DNA of 31,846 bases from a virus. This document shows positions 7,768 to 15,788 of this stretch, in pieces. Both the position numbers and the translations under genes were made by a program. The number at the start of each line of letters is the position of its first letter. Positions within the stretch are counted from its first letter, which is position 1. The notes beneath the pieces are model-generated. The model ran no database searches. It saw only the letters and a list, made by a program, of their open reading frames with translations, and was not told where the DNA came from. Location: IMG/VR virus record IMGVR_UViG_3300040808_000573, positions 1 through 31,846 of that record; one strand, written 5' to 3'.

Positions 7768-8162
7768 TGTTACAGCAACTAATCGGTCCCGTCACAGGAC
7801 TCCTAGACAAGTTCATTGAAGACAAGGACCAGAAGGCCGTTCTTGCGCACGAGATTGCTACCATGGCGGAGCGACATGCGCAAGAGCGGGCTATGGCGCA
7901 GGCTGAAGTAAACCGCGCAGAAGCGCAGCATCGTAACATTTGGGTAGCCGGCTGGCGCCCGTTTATTGGCTGGGTGTGCGGCGCTGCGCTAGCGTGGCAT
8001 TTCGTCCTTGCTCCAGTCGTTTTGTTTGTTGCATCGTGGCTTGACGTATTCCTTCCGCCCCTCCCCGCTTTCGACATGGACAGCCTAATGACTGTATTGC
8101 TAGGCATGTTGGGCCTGGGCGGTTTGCGCAGCTACGAAAAAGCTAAAGGACTTACACGTTAA
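7746..8162 (+). CDS. Holin, 3TM gene-transfer-agent type
   Basis: This protein of about 138 residues has an N-terminal amphipathic part (LIGPVTGLLDKFIEDKDQKAVLAHEIATMAERHA), then NIWVAGWRPFIGWVCGAALAWHF, a second hydrophobic segment (APVVLFVASWLDVFLPP) and a third (LMTVLLGMLGLGG), ending in YEKAKG. This pattern matches the 3TM holin family known from alphaproteobacterial gene transfer agents (PF11351). It would permeabilise the inner membrane at lysis. The start is uncertain: GTG 7746 gives the longest form but has no ribosome site, while GTG 7767, overlapping the previous stop, has a weak GGCGGG. It ends in a TAATG overlap. Confidence 0.85.
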   Translation: MEWAGQIVLQQLIGPVTGLLDKFIEDKDQKAVLAHEIATMAERHAQERAMAQAEVNRAEAQHRNIWVAGWRPFIGWVCGAALAWHFVLAPVVLFVASWLDVFLPPLPAFDMDSLMTVLLGMLGLGGLRSYEKAKGLTR

Positions 8163-8359
8163 TGCAACAGCTACAAGACAATGCTCATAAGGTTGCAGAC
8201 CAGCTAGCCGCTACGTCCGTACTTGGCGCCATTACTGCCAACCTTCCGCTTATCACTGAGTGGATGCAGATGATTGCTGCGCTTATTGGTATTTGTTCCG
8301 GTTTGGCAGCGCTGCGTTTTTACCTTAAGCGCACCTCTAATCTTGACAAGGAAGACTAA
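8162..8359 (+). CDS. Small membrane protein of the lysis cluster
   Basis: This 65-residue protein starts at ATG 8162 within TAATG, coupled to the holin gene, and ends in another TAATG shared with the next gene. A hydrophobic segment spans roughly residues 20-55 (GAITANLPLITEWMQMIAALIGICSGLAALRFYL), enough for one long or two short TM helices, followed by a charged tail. It could be an antiholin or second holin; there is no direct evidence for either. Confidence 0.65.
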   Translation: MQQLQDNAHKVADQLAATSVLGAITANLPLITEWMQMIAALIGICSGLAALRFYLKRTSNLDKED

Positions 8360-11300
8360 TGGGTGGCTTTAACTTAAACATTCCTTTAAGCTTTAACGGC
8401 ATTACTATTACGCCACAGCAGATTCAAAATGCTGTAGCTGCACAGAACGCACAGCCGGCGCAAACGCTTACGGAAGCTGTGGCCGCTATGCCAGCACAAG
8501 CGCCTGCTGCTGCTCCGGCGCAAGATGCCGCTCCGGCGCAAAACGTTACTCCAGCAACTGTAGCCGCGCCAGCGCCTGTTGCAACTACTAGTCCAGAAGT
8601 GGGCAAAGCGGGTGGCGTTGTATCTGCAGGCACTCTTGGCTTGCCAGACCTATCTGATTTTGAAGTAGCTACATCGTTGGGAATGGAGTATACTGGCGAC
8701 CGCGATCAAGATCAAATGGTGCAAGATGCTGTAGAACAAGCTAGAAACGCAGATGCACGGGCTACTGGCATTGCTCCATCTGAAGAAGAAATTGCACAGC
8801 GCACTGCGCAGTTTAATGATACTATGGAGCGTTTACAAAACGACCCCGCTTTTAGAGAGCAGTGGTTTGGCAAACGCGATTATCGTAAGTTTAATTTAAG
8901 CCCTGCAGACATTCTTAAAGTAGCAGCTTCGTTTGCTATTCCGTTTGCCGCTCCGGCTGTAGCTGGCGCTCTTGCTAGCGCTACAGGCGTTACTGCGTTA
9001 GGGGGCGCCGGAGGCATTGCGCTTACTCAAGCAGCTCTTGGCGGCGGCCTTGCAGCAGCAACTGGCGAAGACCCAATTAAAGGTGCATTAAGCAGTGCAT
9101 TTTTAACCAACCCTGCGCAAGCGTCGGCTGGAACTAATCTTACTAATTTAGCAAAACAAACTGCTGAAGTTTTTGATAACAGTAAAAACCAACCAGCTCC
9201 TGACGCACAGCCTGCGTCTGTGGTTGAACAAGTATTTGCTGACGTGCTTCCGCGCCCTGACTATACGCCTAAGCAACCTACGCCAGCCCCTGCGCCTTCT
9301 TTGCCAGTAGACATTACCGAGCCTCCTTTGCTTGAGCCGGATATTCCTACGCCTGTTGTAACGCCTCCTGTAGAGCTTACGCCTACACCTGTTGATAGCG
9401 GCGGCGGCGGTGGAGCGCAAGCAGGAGGCGCACAGCAACCAGCAGCGCCTACGCAACCAGAAGACATTACGCAAGACACTACAGCACCTGAGGGCTTTGA
9501 GCCAGTGCTGCCGCCAAGCTATTCAGAAACTATTAACAACGTTCTTGAGCAGCTTGATGTGTTCCGTCAAGAAGGGCAAAGCAGCACGCAAGCAGTGCAA
9601 GATGCTGTAGATTCTGTTGCAAGCTCTATGGACATGACGCGTGAAGAGCTGCTTGGTGAGCTGGGCACTACGCAAGAGAACATTTTGGCTGACATTGCGG
9701 TGCGTGACGAAACGCTTCGTGGTGAAATAGAAGCAGGACAAGCTGCAGCGGCTGAAGAGCGTCAGGCTATTATAGACCAAGTAGCGGCTAACGAAGAAGC
9801 TGGTATGACTCGTGACGACGCGCTTCAAGAAGCCATTGACGCCGTTGCTGCGGCTAACAATACAACCCGTGAAGATCTTCTTGGAAAGCTAGGCGCTACG
9901 GAAGAAACGCTTGCAGGTCAGATTGAAACGCTAGGTGAAACGGCAGCTACGGAACGTCAAGCAATTATTGATGAAGTACGTGCTAACGAAGCGGCAGGCA
10001 TGGAGCGCACTGATGCGCTGCAAGCAGCCATTGATGCCATTGCGGAAGCTAACAACACCACTCGCGAAGACTTGCTGACTGAAATGGGCACTTCTCAAGA
10101 AGCAATCCTTACGGAAGTTAACACGCAGCTTGAAGGCATTACGGGTTCTATTGAAGGCTTGCAGGGTGGCGTTACGCGCAATGAAGAGTTGATTGGTGCT
10201 GTTAACGACCGCCTTGATGAATACGTAGCAGAAGGTCAAACGCGAGCGGATGCGCTAGAGCAGGCCGTTGCGGACGTTGCGGCCCAAACCGATCAGTCCT
10301 TTATGGACGTGCTTGGCTACCTTGGCGACCTACAAGAAAGTGTTAACGTAGACGTTGAGAACGTACGCGTTGCTGGCGAAGAGGGCCGTCAAGCTATCCT
10401 AGACCAAGTGGCAGCTAATGAAGCTGCTGGCATGGAGCGTGACGCAGCGCTAGACGAAGCCATTGCAGGTGTGGCGGACAGCCTAGGCGTAGCCGTTGAA
10501 GACCTGCTAAGCCAGATGGGCACTAATCGTACGGAGCTTGAAGGCGCTGTTGGTACGTTAGAAGAGCGTGTTACAAACGTAGAGTCTAACGTATTGGAGC
10601 AGGTTGCTGCTAACGAAGCGGCTGGTATGGAGCGTGACGCAGCTTTAGAAACAGCAGTTAATAAAGTTGCTGAAGACCTTGGCGTAGCCGTTGAAGATAT
10701 TCTTAGCGATTTGGGCACGACGCGTGAAGGGCTTGAAGGCGCTATTGGTACGCTAGAGCAGCAAGTGGCGGATGTACAGACTAACGTACTGGACCAAGTA
10801 GCAGCCAATGAGCAGGCCGGTATGGACCGTGACGCTGCGCTAGAGACTGCTGTTAACAAGGTGTCGGAAGAGCTTGGCGTAACCCGTGAAGAGCTGCTAG
10901 GAGAGCTTGGCGCTACGGAAGAAACTCTTAGCGGGCGCATTGGCGAGTTGCAGTCTAGCGTTGAGCAGCAAGTAGCAGACGCCCAGGCTAGCGTGCTGGA
11001 GCAAGTAGCAGCCAACGAGCAGGCCGGCATGGCCCGCGATGAAGCCATTAACCAAGCCGTTGAGCAAGTAGCCGGCGACTTGGGCACGACGCGTCAAGAG
11101 CTGCTAGATCAGCTTGGCACGTCAGAGGCTAACATCTTGGAGCAAGTAGCAGCTGGCGCTGCGGCTGGGCAAGCACGTGACCAAGCTATTGGCGAAGCGC
11201 TGGGCCAAATGGGCACGGAGCTGGGCACTGGGCTTATGTCGCTGCAAGCGCAAGCGCGAGCATACAAGCCGAAGTGGACTGACTTGTTTCAATACACGAC

Positions 11301-11376
11301 GCTAACGCCTTACCAAAAGAAAGCAATGGCGCCTTTTGTTGACTATATTGCCAAAGGCCGAGGAATGTTATCATGA
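8359..11376 (+). CDS. Large repeat-rich virion-associated protein
   Basis: This 1005-residue protein has four zones: an Ala/Pro/Gln-rich N-terminus (residues 1-90), a Gly/Ala hydrophobic stretch (about 180-255), a Pro-rich linker (about 275-380), and eight tandem repeats of about 65 residues (412-942) predicted as helical coiled coil. A basic, aromatic C-terminus follows (KPKWTDLFQYTTLTPYQKK). Repeat hallmarks are VAANEAAGMERDAAL and TREELLGELGATEE. Position before tail tubular protein A suggests a virion structural or ejection-associated protein, perhaps a length-setting rod. I do not recognise the family. It overlaps the next gene as ATGA. Confidence 0.75.
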   Translation: MGGFNLNIPLSFNGITITPQQIQNAVAAQNAQPAQTLTEAVAAMPAQAPAAAPAQDAAPAQNVTPATVAAPAPVATTSPEVGKAGGVVSAGTLGLPDLSDFEVATSLGMEYTGDRDQDQMVQDAVEQARNADARATGIAPSEEEIAQRTAQFNDTMERLQNDPAFREQWFGKRDYRKFNLSPADILKVAASFAIPFAAPAVAGALASATGVTALGGAGGIALTQAALGGGLAAATGEDPIKGALSSAFLTNPAQASAGTNLTNLAKQTAEVFDNSKNQPAPDAQPASVVEQVFADVLPRPDYTPKQPTPAPAPSLPVDITEPPLLEPDIPTPVVTPPVELTPTPVDSGGGGGAQAGGAQQPAAPTQPEDITQDTTAPEGFEPVLPPSYSETINNVLEQLDVFRQEGQSSTQAVQDAVDSVASSMDMTREELLGELGTTQENILADIAVRDETLRGEIEAGQAAAAEERQAIIDQVAANEEAGMTRDDALQEAIDAVAAANNTTREDLLGKLGATEETLAGQIETLGETAATERQAIIDEVRANEAAGMERTDALQAAIDAIAEANNTTREDLLTEMGTSQEAILTEVNTQLEGITGSIEGLQGGVTRNEELIGAVNDRLDEYVAEGQTRADALEQAVADVAAQTDQSFMDVLGYLGDLQESVNVDVENVRVAGEEGRQAILDQVAANEAAGMERDAALDEAIAGVADSLGVAVEDLLSQMGTNRTELEGAVGTLEERVTNVESNVLEQVAANEAAGMERDAALETAVNKVAEDLGVAVEDILSDLGTTREGLEGAIGTLEQQVADVQTNVLDQVAANEQAGMDRDAALETAVNKVSEELGVTREELLGELGATEETLSGRIGELQSSVEQQVADAQASVLEQVAANEQAGMARDEAINQAVEQVAGDLGTTRQELLDQLGTSEANILEQVAAGAAAGQARDQAIGEALGQMGTELGTGLMSLQAQARAYKPKWTDLFQYTTLTPYQKKAMAPFVDYIAKGRGMLS
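9592..11184 (+). repeat. Eight ~65-residue (195-bp) coding repeats
   Basis: Each unit begins AL[Q/E/D]xAVxxVA, has an LLGELG[A/T]TxE turn in the middle and ends QVAANE[A/Q]AGM[E/D]RD. Several units are exactly 65 residues; one is longer (79) and the last is cut to about 47. Synonymous positions differ widely between units, so the protein is conserved while the DNA has drifted. Confidence 0.85.
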
Positions 11377-12020
11377 CGTATTTGGAAGCTGTAAACCAAG
11401 TATTGCAGCGGTTACGTGAAGACACCGTAACGGACGTAACGGGTCTTGATGATCCCGTAGCTGAAATGGTTACTGCGTTAGTAAACGATGCTAAGCAGCT
11501 TGTCGAAGATGCACACACTTGGAATGCGCTGCGCTACGAGTGGAGCGTAACGACCGCTGCAGACGACAACCTGTATAGCTTGACAAATGCTGGAAATTAT
11601 GGTAAAATAGAGGCTATCATTAAGGATGACGGAGTGGAGCTTAAGCAAGAACAGCTTCAGAATATCCGTAAGCGACAAGCCGCATCGCCAGCAAACAATA
11701 AGCCTAAGTACTATGCAGTCAACGGCGTCGATGCCAGTGGCGACATCCAAATACAGCTATTCCCGAAACCTGATAACGTATACAGCTACACCGTATATGG
11801 ATTCAAGCGTCAAGCAGAACTAAGCGCTAAGAATGATGTGTTGCTTGTACCCGGTAAGCCCGTTGTGTACGCAGCGCTAGCTATGGCAGCACGCGAGCGT
11901 GGCGAAGTGGGCGGGCAAACGGCAGCAGAGTTGTTTGCGCTAGCCGGTACGTACCTTAGCGACGCTATCGCATGGGACTCTGCTCTTAACGACTACGATA
12001 ACGTCTGGATGACTGTGTAA
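11373..12020 (+). CDS. Tail tubular protein A (T7 gp11-like)
   Basis: This 215-residue protein starts at ATG 11373 in an ATGA overlap. It has the typical gp11-like start (TYLEAVNQVLQRLREDTVTDV), the VNDAKQLVEDAHTWNALRYEW helix and the LYGFKRQAELS-type strand, with an ending close to WDSALNDYDNVWM. This family forms the ring between portal and tail nozzle. Length is close to T7 gp11 (196). It is followed by a TAATG overlap with tail tubular protein B, the canonical order. A sigma70-type promoter is embedded in its coding sequence at 11580. Confidence 0.9.
   Translation: MTYLEAVNQVLQRLREDTVTDVTGLDDPVAEMVTALVNDAKQLVEDAHTWNALRYEWSVTTAADDNLYSLTNAGNYGKIEAIIKDDGVELKQEQLQNIRKRQAASPANNKPKYYAVNGVDASGDIQIQLFPKPDNVYSYTVYGFKRQAELSAKNDVLLVPGKPVVYAALAMAARERGEVGGQTAAELFALAGTYLSDAIAWDSALNDYDNVWMTV
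11580..11608 (+). promoter_or_regulatory. Internal sigma70-type promoter in the tail tubular A gene
   Basis: TTGACA at 11580-11585, a 17-bp spacer and TAAAAT at 11603-11608 with TG just upstream. It keeps the pattern of the other promoters although it lies in a coding frame. It would feed tail tubular protein B and the internal virion protein genes. Confidence 0.65.
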
Positions 12021-13732
12021 TGGCGCAGCAACAACAGAACATTACGGTTAGCGCTCCGGGGTTTCAAGGGCTGAATACGGAAGACTCTCCGCTTCAGCAA
12101 GACCCCGGCTTTGCGGTTGTGGCCGACAATGCTGTTGTGGATAAGTTTGGTCGTATTGGCTCGCGTAAGCCCTGGACGGAGTTTACCACTGCGGTTAACG
12201 TAACGTATAGCGCAGCGGTTGGCGTGGCGGACACGCAGATTAAGACGCACCGCCTAGGCAACGGCGACATCAATGGCGTTACGTACGTGCTGGCTACGGT
12301 TGGTGTGTATCAGTATAACGCCTCCGGCTCTTTGCTGCAAGACGACTACTTTATCTGCAAGCTTACCACCAGCTCTGGTCCTGTATACGAGCTGGACGAG
12401 ATTAGCTATCCGACGCTGATTAACGACAGCGCTTTGGCTGACGCTAAGATTGTTAGCTTTAACGACAAGCTGTACATTTTTAGTGCAGGCAATGAGTGCC
12501 TTGAGTATGACGGCAGCACGATTGTTAAGCTGTTCACAGGCACTAACGACGTAGACTACATTAAGCCACAGGACGACAGCGGTACCATTGCGGCAAACAT
12601 TAACGGTGACGTAGCCGCAGCCGCTTACGGGCGTTTGTGGGTTAGTGGCGTTAACGGCGACTACCAAACGATTTACTACAGCGACCTGCTCATTGCCACG
12701 CAGTGGTACGATGGGCGCGCTGTGCCTGCCGATGCGCAAAACACTGGCGGTATTCTTAACATTAACGAATACTGGCCCCGTGGCACTGACCGTATTGTAG
12801 GCATTGTAGCTCATAACAACGCCCTGTTCATCATGGGGCGTCAGTCTATCTTGGTGTACAACAACGCTGCTAGCGGCGATCCTGCGGGCACTGAAGGCAT
12901 TGTGCTGGCTGATACCATTAGCGGTATTGGCTGTGTAAACCGTGACGCCATTGCTAACATTGGCTCTGACGTATTGTTTGTAGACGACTCTGGTGTGCGT
13001 TCTATTGGCCGCACCATCCAAGAAAAGTCTGCGCCGCTTAACGACCTAACCTCTAACGTACGCCGTGACATCACGGACATCATTGCGCTTACGGCAGACA
13101 AGACCACTATTTCGCTATCGTACTGGCCTGATGAAAACCTAACGGTTGTTAACTTTAGTAACGACTTGCAAGCCTTTGCGATTGAAATGCGAGCGCCTAG
13201 CGTAACGGGTGGCAACAAGGTGACGCGCTGGACCAACACGGTCTGGGAGCGCGCCATGTACTACGAGATTGACGGCGAAGCCCGCGTGTTGCTAGCAAGC
13301 AGCGCAAGCGGCTACGGCTGTCTGCTATACGAAGACGGCTTGAACTACAACAACCAGCCGTTTGAGTTTAAGTATGAGTCTAATTCGTTTACGTTTGGTC
13401 AGCCCGCTAACTTTAAGTTTATTAAACAGATTGACTTTACCGTTGTGTCTACGCTAACGGACGCTCAAGCGTACGCAGGGTGGGGCTATAGCGGGCGCCT
13501 TGACTACACTAAAGCGCTAACGATTACGGCTCAGGCCCCAGCGCTATACAACGTAGCGTACTTTAACCAAGACGACGAATACGGCCCCGGCCTTACGACT
13601 ATTCGCCGCTATCGTGTAAACGCTAAAGGGAGCGGTGAGTCTGTGATTATTGGATTCCGTACTGAAGTAAACGGCAATACGTGTAGCCTTCAAGAGATTA
13701 ACGTACAGACCCTTATTGGGAGGATTATCTAA
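12020..13732 (+). CDS. Tail tubular protein B (T7 gp12-like nozzle)
   Basis: This 570-residue protein starts at ATG 12020 in TAATG. The N-terminus (FQGLNTEDSPLQQDPGFAVVADNAVV) is typical of podoviral tail nozzle proteins, followed by many short beta strands consistent with a propeller (YYSDLLIATQWYD, LFIMGRQSILVY, VLFVDDSGVRSIGR). It would form the hexameric tail nozzle. It is shorter than T7 gp12 (794), mainly in the C-terminal half. The next start follows the stop without a gap. Confidence 0.9.
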   Translation: MAQQQQNITVSAPGFQGLNTEDSPLQQDPGFAVVADNAVVDKFGRIGSRKPWTEFTTAVNVTYSAAVGVADTQIKTHRLGNGDINGVTYVLATVGVYQYNASGSLLQDDYFICKLTTSSGPVYELDEISYPTLINDSALADAKIVSFNDKLYIFSAGNECLEYDGSTIVKLFTGTNDVDYIKPQDDSGTIAANINGDVAAAAYGRLWVSGVNGDYQTIYYSDLLIATQWYDGRAVPADAQNTGGILNINEYWPRGTDRIVGIVAHNNALFIMGRQSILVYNNAASGDPAGTEGIVLADTISGIGCVNRDAIANIGSDVLFVDDSGVRSIGRTIQEKSAPLNDLTSNVRRDITDIIALTADKTTISLSYWPDENLTVVNFSNDLQAFAIEMRAPSVTGGNKVTRWTNTVWERAMYYEIDGEARVLLASSASGYGCLLYEDGLNYNNQPFEFKYESNSFTFGQPANFKFIKQIDFTVVSTLTDAQAYAGWGYSGRLDYTKALTITAQAPALYNVAYFNQDDEYGPGLTTIRRYRVNAKGSGESVIIGFRTEVNGNTCSLQEINVQTLIGRII

Positions 13733-14584
13733 ATGAGCCTTTTTGATTTGCTGGCAGGTGCCGGTAGCGCTGCTGCTGGCTACCAAATGGCTGAAGATAT
13801 TCGGCAGACTGGCCGTACTGGCGCACAACAGATGCAGCAGCTTGGTCAACAGCTACAAGACCAATCAGCTTTCCGTGGCTATGGCGTACAGACGGGTCTA
13901 GGACGCTCTACGGTGGCTCCTACGGGCAGTTTAGACGTAGGCGTAGGTCCCCAAGCGGGTTTGATGCAAGGCGGTCAGCAGCTCTATGGGGGCGCTCAGG
14001 CGGCCCTAGGGCAAGTAATGCAACCTCCTGCGGCACGTGAGCAAGCTATCTTTGAACGCGCTATGGCTATGCAAGAGCCGGGACTGCAGCGCGCACAGGC
14101 CGCACAGCAAGCCCGTGAGTTTGCTATGGGCCGTGGTGGACTACGCGGCGCACAGTTTGGTGGCACCGCTGAAGATGCCGCTATGGCCCGCGCACGCGCT
14201 GAAGCGTCTAACGCAGCGGCCTTCCAGGCTATGCAGCAGGCGCAGCAAGAAGCACAGACGCAGACGCAAGCAGCTAACGTTGCTGGTCAGCTTGGCCTGC
14301 AGGGCTACACGACAGCCTTCACGCCCATTCAGCAACAGCTCAATGCGCTGCAGGTGGCGCAGCAGGCAGCCAACATGGCACAAACCGGCCAGCTTACCGG
14401 CACCGGCTACGGCGCACAGCTTGGCCTTGGCGGTATTCAAGCACGCATCAATGCCGAGAAGGCAGCGAGCGAGCTGTTCGGCAACTTGTTTGGTTCGGGC
14501 ATGGCGGCTCTTAGCGCTGCCGGCGCCGGCACGGCTCCCGGTACTAGCATTTGGGATGAGCTTAAGGGCCTTCTGGGAATCTAA
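13733..14584 (+). CDS. Internal virion protein, T7 gp14-like position
   Basis: This 283-residue protein starts at ATG 13733, directly after the tail tubular B stop. It begins with a Gly/Ala hydrophobic segment (LLAGAGSAAAGYQMA), followed by Gln/Ala-rich helices and two Gly/Ala stretches near the C-terminus (LFGSGMAALSAAGAGTAPG). This resembles gp14-type ejection proteins, which insert in the outer membrane during DNA entry. The assignment rests on gene order (first gene after the nozzle) and composition rather than motif identity. Confidence 0.75.
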   Translation: MSLFDLLAGAGSAAAGYQMAEDIRQTGRTGAQQMQQLGQQLQDQSAFRGYGVQTGLGRSTVAPTGSLDVGVGPQAGLMQGGQQLYGGAQAALGQVMQPPAAREQAIFERAMAMQEPGLQRAQAAQQAREFAMGRGGLRGAQFGGTAEDAAMARARAEASNAAAFQAMQQAQQEAQTQTQAANVAGQLGLQGYTTAFTPIQQQLNALQVAQQAANMAQTGQLTGTGYGAQLGLGGIQARINAEKAASELFGNLFGSGMAALSAAGAGTAPGTSIWDELKGLLGI

Positions 14585-14595
14585 GGAGCGGCATC

Positions 14596-15786
14596 ATGGC
14601 AGGACAAGACGTAAGCGCCAACCTTGGCGGAATGTTGTCGCAGATTGGAGGCGCTATTGGCGGCATGGGCGGGGCCGGTGCTGGGCTTATGCGGCCTATT
14701 ATGACTGCGTTTCGCCCTAATGTTGATGTGTCTGACCCTATGTCTTTGCAACGACAAGCTGATTTTTTTGGACGCGTTGGTGACACTGCTCAGCAAAAAG
14801 CGTTTGCAAACCGCGCTATTGTAGTAGATAAAGAGCAAAAAGCACAACGCGCTCAACAAGGGCAAGCCGCTATTGTTAAGATTCAAGAAGCAATGAAGGC
14901 TACTATGAACGATCCTTCTATGCCTGAAGAAGTAAAGCAACAGCGCATGGCTACGTTACAAAATGCAGCTAACCAAGCAGCCACTAAGTTTGGCCTTGAC
15001 CCTACGCAAACGATGGACATGGGCAAAGAAGTGCAGTCTGGTTTTTATGCCCGCGAAACGCAAGTTGAAAATCTTGAAACTATTCGTCGCTCTAATCAGC
15101 GTCAAGCAGGCGTTATGGCCTTAGAGGCTGCTGCAAATAACCCGGAGCGTTTTGACGAAGTGCGTAATCAACTAGAAGCGCAAGGGTTTGGTGATGTTGT
15201 TCGTGCGTACGACTTGGGCCAAGAAGAATATAAAGCTAAGATGGCGGAGTATGGCGGTAAGATTCAAGACAATGGGCAGTGGACGGAAGAAGAAACGGCA
15301 CTGGCTAAAGAGCTTGGTGTGTCTGATCGTGAACTTGCTACTTGGAAGTCTAATGCCCCGCGTGGCCGTATTGCTTTGCGCCAGCGTGCGCAGTCTGAAG
15401 CCGCTAAGGTACGCACGGAACAACGCGAGAAGACGCTTGCTGATGGCGTAGTGAAAGACCTAGTGCCTGGAGTGCTGCGGCAACTTAAGCGTGAGGGGTC
15501 TGAGTGGTTTGACATCTTTGACAAAGACGTTGAAGACTTGGCTGATGACATCCTTAGCGACGAAGAAGCGCTTGGCGACATCACTGCTCTGGTGCGCGCA
15601 TCTGGCGTAAAGAACCCCGCAGAAGTTAAAGAGATTATCCTTGGCGAGTTGCGCAAGAAAGACCAGTCTATTTGGCAGAGTTGGGGCTGGGCAAAGAACG
15701 CTGTTGATTCTTACAATGAAGGACGCGGCGTTAAGTCTGTAAACGTAGGCGATAAGACGGTAACCATCGAAGAAATTACGGAGTAA
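14596..15786 (+). CDS. Internal virion protein, T7 gp15-like position
   Basis: This 396-residue protein starts at ATG 14596 with GGAG upstream. After a short Gly-rich N-terminus (GGMLSQIGGAIGGMGGAG) it is almost entirely charged helix, ending with an acidic DKDVEDLADDILSDEEAL region and WQSWGWAKNAVDSYNEG. It lies between the gp14-like and the large gp16-like gene, so a middle ejection-channel component is likely. It is about half the length of T7 gp15 (747), so homology is not certain. Confidence 0.7.
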   Translation: MAGQDVSANLGGMLSQIGGAIGGMGGAGAGLMRPIMTAFRPNVDVSDPMSLQRQADFFGRVGDTAQQKAFANRAIVVDKEQKAQRAQQGQAAIVKIQEAMKATMNDPSMPEEVKQQRMATLQNAANQAATKFGLDPTQTMDMGKEVQSGFYARETQVENLETIRRSNQRQAGVMALEAAANNPERFDEVRNQLEAQGFGDVVRAYDLGQEEYKAKMAEYGGKIQDNGQWTEEETALAKELGVSDRELATWKSNAPRGRIALRQRAQSEAAKVRTEQREKTLADGVVKDLVPGVLRQLKREGSEWFDIFDKDVEDLADDILSDEEALGDITALVRASGVKNPAEVKEIILGELRKKDQSIWQSWGWAKNAVDSYNEGRGVKSVNVGDKTVTIEEITE

Positions 15787-15788
15787 CA

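Noticed and set aside
12254-13021. 255-codon minus-strand frame across tail tubular protein B
   Set aside because: Shadow of GTTAACG-rich coding sequence; composition (Asn, Val, Arg) is typical of an antisense frame.
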